Source of the DNA: Setaria digitata
Lineage: Eukaryota > Nematoda > Chromadorea > Rhabditida > Setariidae
Direction of reading: 5' to 3'
DNA: 64,000 bases
Assembly (NCBI GenBank): GCA_003640385.1
Contig: RCAB01000331.1
Span: 1 to 64,000 of the forward strand
Shown here: positions 42,701-53,343 of the stretch, piece after piece
How positions within the stretch are numbered: the first letter of the stretch is position 1
Layout of the letters: each line of letters begins with the position of its first letter
The notes under the pieces: generated by a model
Database searches by the model: none
Seen by the model: only the letters and a program-made list of their open reading frames with translations
Told to the model about the DNA's origin: nothing
Position numbers and translations under genes: made by a program

Positions 42701-45700
42701 CTCCTAAATTGCCAGATTTTCTTCCCACTTCTTAATTCTACTGCAAATTTATTTTGTCTCCATCGAATGTTAGCTTTTAGTTGAAATCACTAGAGCGGGT
42801 TATTGGTTCTCAGAGGCTTGGAATAATTTGCACCTTCGCAAGAAGTGTTAGTATGATAGATGATTAGCCAAAATTGCTTAGCAGTTACAATGATAATTGA
42901 TTGATAAAAACCAAAATTGATAAGTGCGAAAAAAATGAGAAAAAGGAAAAATCGAATTGAATAGGTATTGCTATAATCGGTAGCCAAAATTGATTAATAT
43001 TATCAATTACTTTAGTCTAGCTAGAGTTAAAAATTCAGCATTATTAGACTGAAATATTACAGTATTGATGGGAAAAAAATTCTGCCAAATATTTCGATTA
43101 TAATTTGAACATTCCGAAACGAAATAATGATAGCAAATTCAGCCATATTCTTCATTTTGTTATGACACTAAACTTTTAATACTTCGCTCTCGTATAGCAT
43201 TAGATGGAATGGATTAGTTCTTAAAAACTTGAAATTTCTAACAAATTTAAAAATTACTAACAATTTTATTTGGTCTCATCTCTGTGGAAGAGATTCACAA
43301 TCAAACTGATACTGATAAATTCCAAAGCTGGCTTAACTGACCAATGAAGAACCTTTGTTGACAGGCAGAGAATTCAAAGATTAGAACGATGTGGAAAATT
43401 TTTTACGAGCCAATTTACGGTGCATTGTTCGGCGGGGAGGCCGAATGATAAGAGGAGGAAGAAGCCCTCCAAGTTTGAAAATTTATCGGTTAGATGACGA
43501 ATTTCAATTCTGATCAAACTGACAGGCAGGCAAGCGCAGCACCACTCTCCTCCTTCACCATAGCATCAATTTAAATTCTTTCACAAGTGACCCTCAAAGT
43601 TTTCAAACTGATTTCAGTCATGCAATCTGTGTTTGCACTGATTAAATCTGTCTCACTGAGCACCAAATTAGTCTCGTCTCATTCAAAAACTGCAAATTTA
43701 TGAGAGACGGATGAGTGAACGGTTGAAATTTCGAGTTCGAGTAGACTTGGCGTTTGACAAAAAACATTCATTGCATAAGTGGACAAGCCAAGGAAACTTC
43801 GGCACAGATTCAGAAGCTTCCTTTTGGCTCCTCACGCTTTTAAAATCGAAGTTTCTTGAACTCGTTGTTTGCCACTATAACATTAACACAGGGAACGAGG
43901 TGATACGGATGCTTTAAAGCTTAATTAATTTCCTCATACTCATTATTATATTAGATAGAGAGCTAGACTTACTTGCATTCATTACTAGATCGAGTAATAA
44001 TAACCAGGCTTAGCTTTTACTGATTACTGCATTAACTCAAGCTCGTTGCAATTAATTTATCACACTTAATTTAAGCAATTAGCAATTATCCAATGTGAAA
44101 CGATGCAAGTTTGATTAATTAAGATGAATCAAAACCTGCATAAATATTTCAATATTTGTGGAATTTATGAAAATCAAATTTTTACTAACGGAGATAATAT
44201 AGCAGTTAGTCATCAGTAAAATTGACCAACTGGTGGAAACAATTTGAATTGATGAAAAAGTAGAAAGAAATGAAAGTTCAGGAAATCATAGGCTAACAGG
44301 AACTCTCTCTCCCATCTTTACTTATAAATTTCTTTTCAATTCACAAAGTATCGGTTTTCAAGTTAAAATAATCTTTTTGTTTAAATTACTCAAAATATTC
44401 AAAATTTTCATACGAAAGACATAATATTAGCAAATCAACTATTAATTTACATTAATTTTTTTTTTTGAATAAAAGTTGGAGGAAATTTTGGAGAAACATG
44501 ATAAAGTTAAGGGTAATTGAAGAGAGAGAGAGAGAGAGCATAGTTAGAAAGATGAAAAATAACAAAAGAATAAGGTAGCAATTATTTAAACAGGTCAGAC
44601 ACAAAATTGGAAACCTTGAAAGCATCAGCATTAATTAATTCTATCCTTCCTTTTCTTCTTTTTTCTCGTCTTTGATGTTATCTCCGATGACAACTTCTGA
44701 AGTACCATATATCTAACAACACATGTTTTCTACATGTAAATCATCAAAGGATGGGTGGGGAAGGGAAAAAAGTTACAACGATTTGAAATTCGAAAGGAAT
44801 TTCATGCTAATTAGAAGTGATTGATTTACAAGTCAATCAGTGATTAGAGTGAAGGTGACGAGCGCTGTAGAAGTGATATTTTCGATCATTTTTTTTTTTT
44901 TTTTCTCTCAGTAAACCTGTTAATGTTTCTAGTGGTTTCAATCTGATTACATATTTAAAAGATATATATGATAGAGTGCAAACAAAAAATGCAAATATCG
45001 ATCAGTTCAATCCTTCTTTACTGATTAAACAGATCATTGCATGAAGTTGAGTGAAATTATTTAACACTGATAGCACGAATTCCCCACTAGAATCTTCCTT
45101 TATCTAATGCTAGTCTCAGTAGAAATAGCGGATTATTTCGAAAGTTTGAAAGCCCTTACTGTTGATCACGACGTATTGCTTGCACAATGGGATTTAACAC
45201 TTTGAAAAAAAAAAGAAAAAAAAAACGGTATATTAATTATCTGAGCTATCTGAGCTACTGTGTAATGAATATATGTTTCTAATTTGAAGAAAATGTAGCA
45301 GGAAGCTAGGAAACAAAGCAGTAGTAGGGACAGGGTGAGACTTAACGACCTGTTAATTNCTGTGTAATGAATATATGTTTCCAATTTGAAGAAAATGTAG
45401 CAGGAATGCTAGGAAACAAAGCAGTAGTAGGGACAGGGTGAGACTTAACGACCTGTTAATTATCTAATTAGTAGATTACAGAACACAAGATGGCATGTCG
45501 AGATGATGTGGCATGGATGTTCCAGCAATGGGATGGTAATAATGATGGCGAATTATCCATTAAGGAATTAGCTTCGTTGGAAACGGACTCAAACGAGAAA
45601 TGCTTAAAAGCATACATCGACCGTTGTGGTTTGTGCTAATTGTTCTAATCAAACACGTCACACGTCATCTTATCCGTCAATTAAGACGTACTTAATCAAT

Positions 45701-46520
45701 TAACATGACGTATGGAAATTTCCGCTATACAGTCTTGCTCATTTTGAAAACGCTAAGAAATATTTTACTGATAGATACGGAACCGGGAAATGATAACGTG
45801 ATAACACTGGACGAATGGTGTGACTGCTTTGCCTGGGCTGATAACGATCGTCACGAGCCCCCGTGCCATGCAGCCAAGCATCAACAGGATCCACATTTGA
45901 TAGGTAGACTTGCTAAACATATCACTCTATAGGGACGTATAATGATCGCTGGGCCAAAATTTCGGAAAAGCTTTATCGTTGTTCTCGATAACAGTTTGAT
46001 AAGGTTGTGTTCGAAAGAAAGGATAAAGTGTGCTAAGTCCAGATATGATCCAGGTTTGACTATGAGTATAAATATCATCAAAGTTTGATGCTTACGTCGT
46101 ATTTCATTTTTGATTATAGTAGTCCTTTCAGCATCATTGACCATCGATTTTTAGGCTGCGTACGTAATAAGTACACGTTTTAGGCGCTTTTCATCCACGT
46201 TGTACGTTGGAAGGATATTATAAAGCCGAACAGTGCCATGAGAATTCTTGTTGGTGTGTTGATAAATATGGCCGGGAATTTGATAAGTCACGGGTAACAG
46301 GACATCTTCCCGATTGTGGACAATATGGTATACTTTACTCAATCCATTCAATAATAAAGTATCGATTTTGAATGTTACATGAGTTTTAATGCTTAAAGTT
46401 CAAGTAATTCAGTTATAGCAATAAAAAGTCAGTTTTCGCATATTCATTTGTCACTTATTTTCAGCCACCGAAATGGACGAAAACGAAAAAGAGGAGCTTG
46501 CAGCGGAATTGCGATTCTAA
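36779..46520 (+). CDS. test-1-like: Testican/SPOCK-like secreted calcium-binding protein, no Kazal domain
   Basis: Nine phase-consistent exons: 36779-36884, 37617-37713, 38167-38221, 38351-38444, 39542-39643, 45482-45628, 45775-45903, 46184-46327 and 46465-46520, giving 309 residues. Residues 1-16 form a signal peptide (MCSPLIFLFLHLTLGQ). Next comes the testican cysteine segment (CRTLRCSTDELCVV...CVKNDKL), a His-rich linker, and a SPARC-type EC module starting CDEKQLHSIGGRLLQWF. This contains a canonical EF loop (DGNNDGELSIKE) and a second, SPARC-like variant loop ending ITLDEWCDCF. A thyroglobulin type-1 domain with CWCVDKYGREF and a short acidic tail follow. Vertebrate testicans, extracellular proteoglycans, also carry a Kazal domain between the cysteine segment and the EC module; none was found in the intervening introns. 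The acceptor GCTTTGTAG sits 7 nt before the ATG. Intron 5 (5.8 kb) hosts another gene. Confidence 0.9.
38680..38969. repeat. Duplicated 144-bp segment around a single N (assembly joint)
   Basis: Bases 38680-38823 recur at 38826-38969 with two substitutions, flanking the N at 38824. It lies in testican intron 4. This is best explained as unmerged overlapping contig ends from two haplotypes. Confidence 0.92.
40025..42222 (-). CDS. Small single-pass membrane protein with C-terminal PPxY, nested in a testican intron
   Basis: Two exons, 42065-42222 and 40025-40124, join in phase (AG + G, a shared arginine codon) to give 85 residues. Residues 1-28 are polar and Gln/Glu-rich. Residues 29-52 form one membrane segment (EILLYSICNGLFATIAFLIF continuing to FVF). 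The cytosolic-looking tail is charged (KLSTESKDAREKQLEEGY) and ends INDPPPPYEVT. PPPY is a PPxY motif, which binds WW domains such as those of NEDD4-type ubiquitin ligases. This layout recalls the WBP1/VOPP1/Shisa group, but the N-terminal cysteine region of those families is missing. The frame stays open upstream of the chosen ATG, so further 5' exons are possible. The whole gene lies antisense inside testican intron 5. Confidence 0.6.
41158..41184. repeat. GAA/GA simple repeat
   Basis: A purine run of GAA units passes into GA units, inside the large testican intron. Confidence 0.85.
44521..44538. repeat. (AG)9 microsatellite
   Basis: Nine AG units in the large testican intron. Confidence 0.9.
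45258..45461. repeat. Duplicated segment around a single N (assembly joint)
   Basis: Bases 45258-45358 recur at 45360-45461 with one substitution and one 1-nt insertion, flanking the N at 45359. It lies just upstream of testican exon 6, in the intron. Confidence 0.92.
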
Positions 46521-46771
46521 TTTCTCGTTTTATTGCACAATTATTTTTTTTTTATTTTGCGAGAAGAAAGTAACTAATGACACCTTTCTGCTTGATAATG
46601 ACGATACCTTTCACGTAAAATGACAATACCTTTCTGTGCAATATTTCCTCTACCGCATACATGCATTTAATAAAATGGCCTTGTATTTTCATAATTTATG
46701 AGTGTTACTTTTTTCACACTTTACGCGTCCTCTCTACGTGTCACACGTGAAACACTGCTAACTTTCCGCCA
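46521..46771. other. Tail-to-tail 3' region of testican-like gene and BBS2
   Basis: The two stop codons are 251 bp apart on opposite strands. A plus-strand AATAAA at 46669-46674 would end the testican transcript. A minus-strand AATAAA (TTTATT at 46529-46534) could end BBS2 only 10 bp from the testican stop. If both are used, the 3' UTRs overlap by about 140 bp. Confidence 0.6.
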
Positions 46772-49700
46772 TCAAACACCGCATAGGATAATTTTTTGAA
46801 GCATATCAAAATTCTCCTCCACAATCGCATTTCGACAGGCCAAAATTAATCTACTGGCTGGTGCGCCCACTGAAATGCAAAGTAAGTAATTGCATGGTGA
46901 TTGGAATATATGTGAAAATGAGAAATGAAAAATAAAATTTTTTAATTTGAATTAAATCACTGGTTGCTATTTGGCACGCGTTGACACAATTCGTCATTAA
47001 TTTCACTCTAGTATAAATAAAATTCTAGGATTTTGTGCAGAATTATTTCATTTTGACTAATTCGAGTGAAACTAGCCGCGGAGTCGAGATCCCTGCTCGA
47101 TAATTTTATTGAGATTTCGAAGTAATTTGAGCAATTCTTCATGATTACTGCAGCGTATTTTATGTTCAGCTAGAATCGCTTGATTCAGTGTATGCAACTT
47201 CTGATAGTAGTTTCGCATCAAACGGCTAGAAAATATTTCTCGAAAGTTTGAAAAAAAATAATCTATCGATCAGTTATGGCCTCAATCACTTGCATTCAAT
47301 GATACTATTGTCTAATGCATCCAGTACTCAGTGATAGAAAAATTAGGAATGAAAGAGGAAGAAAAATTGAGCCTGAAAGACAGAACTTCAAAACTTACAG
47401 CTGCTTGATGGTTCGAGCATCTTCAGCTCGTACTAACACTTCTTTAATCGAATTAGATCTCTCAGCTACTGCTGCGGATAATCGATCACGCATAATGTAC
47501 ATTTCATGCAGCTGCAAAAAAGTGACAATATTATGATATTTCAGATCATTTCCAAAATTCTTTGCTAGGATGGTAGTGTTCATTGAGCTAGTGATCTGTT
47601 CAACCGAAGTAATCTCTCCCTCTCTTCATTTAGGTTAAAGCAATAACTCGAGAATGGGTCACAATGGGTCATTCGTCGTTACCTTCTCTGTAATATCATT
47701 AAGTCGTGCAATTTCCCGTGGGAAGTGTGCCGTTGTTTGTATTTCAGTGATACCAAAATTCTCGGCCATTGACTGAATTATATTACCGACTAATTCCATA
47801 TCATTGTTGTAAATTGTTACCTTTAAATGAAATAATTAAATTTATTCATTTTTCTGTGATATGATAGTAAGAAGACGATGAGTGTTGCAGGCTGATAATC
47901 TCTCTCTGCTGTAATTTAATTTTGCAATACTTCATGATGGATTTAAAAAAAAAAAAAAAAAAAACTTGAAAGGATCCACTATCAGTATTTGATTCCATTC
48001 ATCGAAAACTTCTACATCTTTCCTGGCAAACTTTGCTAATTTTTTTCCAGACAATAAAAACGTTCTCACTGATAACATTAGTGGGAACACTACTTCTTAA
48101 TCAGCTAATTAATTTGTATCGTATAATTTTTTTTTTTTTTTTTCTTAAACAATCAATTAATCAAACATATATTTCTCAAGCAAATATATATTTCTAATTT
48201 TTTTTTTTTTTGGATATGTGCAAATTTTATAAAATATCTTGCAACAACAAAACAGGAGTTACCACATAATTAGTCTAATTTAATGAAAATGAGAAGAGTC
48301 CNGGATATATGCAAATTTTATAAAATATCTTGCAACAGCAAAACAGGAGTTACCACATAATTAGTCTAATTTAATGAAAATGAGAAGAGTCCAAGTAGCT
48401 CTTAGTCTTGTCAAAGTTTTAAAATAGCCAAAAATATTATTCATTTATTTGTATAGAAAAAAAATATCCACTGATAGTAATAGTGTAACTTTTTCATTAG
48501 CTGAAACTTTGTCAATTTTAAAATAATTCTCGTAATTTTGAATTTTTGAAAAAAGGAAAAAGAACTGAATATATTTATGACTTTTCCATTTCCATCCATT
48601 TCGATTACCAATGATTCGTTAGTTCGTAAACTGATAAAACTGACGGAGAACAAAAATTCATCGTTGCATTGAACGTTATCGGCTAGTAGAAAATTATCAT
48701 TAATCCAAGTTGCCAACTAAAGCAAATATTTTTAAGCAAAAAAAAAAGAAAAAAGAAAAAAAAAAAAACGAAAAAAGCATTCCAAAACACTTTTTGATAA
48801 AATTCTAAAAATCACACAAACAAAATAATTAGTTACACGTGGTGGACGTTCATTTATAACAAATACAACACTTCCGTTCGGTTTCACTGCATTCTTCTCA
48901 TCCAACGCGAACATCACGAAACGTGGAACATTACGTGTCACTTCAAATACGTGTAACTGAGTGCTAAAATTATAATTGGCTTCAGTGATATTGTATACCG
49001 TAAATTTGTCTTAAAATTTCGTCAGAATAGTTTAAAAACGAACTCCATTTTAGTTTAGGCATTAAAAACTAATTCCTTCAAATGTAAATTACCCGAAATT
49101 TCTCAGCATCTAACTGAAATGTTAAAAATGCGATGAAGAAAGAACCTCTGAGGATAGCCAACAAGAGCTTTGATATGCAGATCCACTGCTGCATCCTTGG
49201 CTGGTCGAAGTTGAATTGCAATACAGGAGGCATAATTTCCGGTTGGATGTCTGGGAAGTTTTTTTTTTTTTTCAAAAAAAAATTTAACAAAAAGATGATA
49301 GGATTCATGAGGGGGGAAAGACAAGAAGTAAATTATACGATAATGAATCAGTAGACTGACAAGCAAAAAGGAATATTGATGGCATCGTCCACGAAGAGGA
49401 AAACGTCGAAAGTAAGCTAACTTTCCGGATGAGTAACTCATTGTCAACTTACATAATGTAGGATTCACCATCGAAGATACCTTCGGCAAATAAGATCACA
49501 GCCCGGATGACAGCATCGCTGGAGACAGTTAATTGCAACTCAACAGATGGCACCTTTGACTGATTGTTCACTTTTAAAGAGGTTTCCAAAATGGTATTGG
49601 CCTAAAAGTGAAGTTAGAAGAGATTCGCAATAAGTGTCAACTACACTTTCTGCAAATACCGAAAATAATTTTGTAACATCCAAAACTGATAATTGCAAAT

Positions 49701-52574
49701 GTGATAAGGAATCTCTTTTTCCTATCACTGCTTTTTTATCTTTTATCTATTTCCTCCTATCTTTTCCAGTCAGTTCTTTTCACGTTTAATCACCAAAGTT
49801 AACCAAATTAGCATGGAAAAAAAAAAGATGCTTACGTGAAATAGATTTAAAAAATTGCCGTATAAATTACNTCCTATCACTGCTTTTTTATCTTTTATCT
49901 ATTTCCTCCTATCTTTTCCATTCAGTTCTTTTCACGTTTAATCACCAAAGTTAACCAAATTAGCATGAAAAAAAAAAAGATGCTTACGTGAAATAGATTT
50001 AAAAAATTGCCGTATAAATTACGTGAATTTTAACAGCACTGTAAAGCGGAAAAGTAGAAACCTACCGGAATCATCGGTTCCCTTTTATCAGTTTCATCCA
50101 TTGCATCATTCTGGCACTGTTCGTAATTTTGTAATTCTGCCTAAAATTGAAAAATAAAATGGAAAGCCAAGAGCAGTAGCGTTCTTTGAATGGAAATGTT
50201 TTATAATCTTACAATGTATCATTTTTTTTTTTCCAAGAATTTTTTTAAAAGTTGACTATCAATTTGCAAATTAATTAGTAAGAAAACACTAAAACATAAG
50301 AGACGAAAAGAATGTCAATCTATAAGTTAGGACCATCATTATCGCATTAGACACGTAACACGTAAAAAAACACGTGCGATATGATAAAGTGGAAAAAGTA
50401 CAACTAATTTTTAAGAATTTTTGACATATGAATTCGTTTCGTGATAAGTGGAAAATGGGCTACTGATAATTTTGAAATTTTTAATGAAAAGAAAAAGTGG
50501 GCACTTACCAATAGGTCATATTTTTTTTGATGAAGTTCATGTAGCAAACTTTGTCCATCTTCACTAGCATTCTGTCCTTTATCAATTAGAAAACCATGAA
50601 CTAAAAAAAGGTCAAAGTTCGGCATGATATAAATTTGATAAAGGTACGTTTTGTTAAGATTTGAAATTTCGTAAATCATATCACTAATCAATCAAGTGAT
50701 AAATTAATGTTTTTTTTCTTTCCAAGCTACCGTTTGTGATAGCAAAATGTATACAAACCATTTCCATCAGTGGAAACAACAACCATTTGATTAGCAGAAA
50801 TAAAAGCAGTAGCAATTTGGCCGTTAATTGATTCTTTTAACTTCACTTCACCTGTTCTTGGATCTCTCATATCGATCTATAAAATGAAAATCATTCAAAA
50901 TGTCTTGAGTAATGCTGTGCTCCGGAAAAATTCTTTCCTCTTTCTATTTTTTTTTTTTTTTTAGAAAAACTTTCTTCATAAACAGTGTCGTTGGGGATGC
51001 TTTCGCATAACTGTCGTCTACCTTGCCGTGAATCCATCCGCATACCAGAACTCCAGAATCCGGCAAATGAGTCAATGCTACAACCTGACTTTTACTTTTT
51101 ATTCTCCACAAACGTGTATTTCCATCATAGGCTCCTAATGTTCCATTCGAAAGGGCGTACGCAAAAATTCCGCCGCCTAAGTCACGTAAACTCGTCACGG
51201 CATCCGTTTCGGACATTTCGTAAAGTAATAAATCATTCTTAAAAATACGTATATCGAAGCTTTCTGTTCCACAAATGAGCTGCAAAAATTAAACCTTCAA
51301 ATGCATTCTTCCAAAAAAAAAAAAAAATAAAAGTATTAGTAATTCATTCGAGAACTTTTGAAGTGATAAAATAGAACTAATTAATTAATTATTTTTTTCT
51401 GTCATTTCTCTTCTATTAAATTTATTAGAATATTAAGTAACTGATGAAATCCATGATCAAAATGTTATTCTTTTTTTTTTGAAAGTTATAATAAAATGAA
51501 GCATACTAATTTATTAATATATTCTAGAAACATGCCTCATTAACGCCATCGTTGTCAATATCTGATAAACAAAGTGATAAGACATTATCACCAGTAACAG
51601 TCCAGAAAGCATCATTTCCTTTCGTATCCAAACCCCAAATAGCGCAATTACCACCACAAAAGATAAGCTTATCATAGGTGTGAAATTTGCCTACCTGAAA
51701 TGTTCATTTGTTGCTGATTATTTTGTCAACTGAACCATTATTTTAAATTGATTGGAAAAAGAATGCGATGAATGTTTTTGTTAGAAAATTTTTGCCACTT
51801 GTCAAGCTAAAACCATTTTCTAAAGTATGAATTGTAAAAGTTCCAAAACAAATAGGTTATAATAAGTCTAATTTTAACTTCCTGAAATGTGTGATTAAAA
51901 AGTGATAGTTCAAATTTTTAAGACTGTCTAACATTACACTACCTAATGCTTTCTTTACAGTCTAACTGATAACTAAAAAAAAAAAACTTCGCCATACCTG
52001 CAAACAGTTAACTCCGTCAGTAAGCTCACGTTTAATTAGTGTCATATTTTTGTAAGCATCGTAAACTAATATGCCACAAACTGTGCCAACAACAATTAAA
52101 TCATAAATTCCATCAAACTTGATCACTTCTAAAGCTCGAATTTTCTCATTTACATTAAGAACTGTTTCGTTATCATGAATGATAACCTGCAATGTTGTAA
52201 ATAAATATTTAAATTATAATTCAAGCATTTCCTTTATAATTTTGCATGAAAAAAAAAAACGATAAGAGGATTTATTTGTTCAGGGAAAATTATCAGATAA
52301 CCAATTAATATAAATTTTATTTTTAAAATTTTGCACCAATATGCAAATTAGAATGCTCGTTGCCATTATTAATTCACTGAGGAGAAAAAAAAAAAAACAA
52401 TTAACTGATACAACTAATTTGCAATGTAAACAAGCTTCAATGCTTAACCTTGTTTGTTGTTGTTGCAACAATAAGTTGTGCTTGTTCCGTATCATCGATA
52501 ACACCAAATCGCGCACATCCGGAAACGACATGGTGTGATATTCCATAGGTGAAGTCTGGTCGAAGGTTAAGCAT
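46772..52574 (-). CDS. bbs-2: BBS2, Bardet-Biedl syndrome 2 BBSome subunit
   Basis: Fifteen phase-consistent exons: 52449-52574, 51998-52186, 51536-51694, 51022-51279, 50759-50876, 50509-50600, 50066-50140, 49453-49601, 49146-49250, 48837-48963, 48582-48716, 47683-47820, 47399-47511, 47077-47225 and 46772-46869, giving 676 residues (human BBS2 has 721). The alignment is collinear throughout: beta-propeller segments GGNCAIWG, TVTGDNVLSLCLSDIDNDG, SFDIRIFKNDLLLYEM, YALSNGTLGAYD and RLWRIKSKS; the middle AVILFAEGIFDGESYI and VDLHIKALVGYPQ; and a C-terminal helical region with VRAEDARTIKQL and IRCSNHEELL. BBS2 is part of the BBSome, which moves membrane proteins in and out of cilia; in nematodes these are sensory-neuron cilia. 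Introns 3 and 14 begin with GC (donors at 51535-51534 and 47076-47075). The exon 11 donor (AAA|GTCATA) is weak. Two assembly joints lie in its introns. Confidence 0.95.
48212..48392. repeat. Duplicated 90-bp segment around a single N (assembly joint)
   Basis: Bases 48212-48301 recur at 48303-48392 with two substitutions, flanking the N at 48302, in BBS2 intron 11. Confidence 0.92.
49720..50022. repeat. Duplicated 151-bp segment around a single N (assembly joint)
   Basis: Bases 49720-49870 recur at 49872-50022 almost identically, flanking the N at 49871, in BBS2 intron 7. Confidence 0.92.
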
Positions 52575-53343
52575 TAATTAGAAAAGTAAATAAGTATAAA
52601 TGATTTGGGGACAATTGGAAATGGTTGCTAAGGGTAACCTGTGCGCTAGAGCCAAACATAGCAACACTTTTCTATACTAACTAAAGATTTATCATCCGAA
52701 TTTTAGACTTCTCGATAGTTTGCAAAACTTTGCTCATATAGATTCTAAAAAAAAAAAAAAATCTAGCTCATCAACGATCATCATCATACTGTTAAATAGT
52801 TTGTCTTAAAGGTCTGAGGCAACTTCTGGTTCTAGTGATATTCAGAAAATCACAAGGGTCGAAATATCATAAATTTGAATTGCTTGGAAGAACTTGAAAT
52901 TCGAGATCTCTGGGTCTTCCATAGTTAAGACTAACATCCTTAGACTCCTTCCAATTTATAAGTGTAACCAATTTCACTTCTCCTAATCACCGTGCCATCT
53001 TTTCCAATTCAATTCTCGAATTTTTGTCGCAATTCGCAGTAGCAAACTTAAAAAATCAGAATAAAAGTGAAGCATAAATTGGATGACTGACCATTTTACT
53101 AATTTTGCACTCTTCAGAAGGTTGTCAGCCGAAGTCCTTCTTTGAGGTTATTAATTCTCTCAAAAAGATAAAAATTGAATTATTTCTATTTTTCTTCTTG
53201 AGGGCCAAGCGATAAAGAAAAATTTATTATTACAATTTAAAAAAAGAAAAATACGGTAAAATTTTCAATTTATCTCTTTTATTTGCTTGATATCATGTAA
53301 AATAAATCAGAGAATGGAAAAATTTTGAAGCTCCAAGAAATGC
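52575..53343. other. Divergent intergenic region, BBS2 and TSSK-like kinase
   Basis: This 769-bp region separates two divergently transcribed genes and must hold both promoters. Apart from the X-box-like motif near BBS2 no specific element was recognised, and no coding exon was found. Confidence 0.6.
52624..52638 (-). promoter_or_regulatory. X-box-like (RFX/DAF-19) motif upstream of BBS2
   Basis: Read on the BBS2 strand the sequence is GTTACC-CTT-AGCAAC. Both 6-nt half-sites agree with the X-box half-sites GTNRCC and RGYAAC, with a 3-nt spacer. It ends 49 nt upstream of the BBS2 ATG. In nematodes the RFX factor DAF-19 activates ciliary genes, including bbs genes, through X-boxes at about this distance. 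The spacer is 3 nt rather than the most common 2. Confidence 0.7.

Noticed and set aside
43711..43917. 68-codon plus-strand open frame in the large testican intron
   Set aside because: Single segment without recognised motif, signal or splice context.
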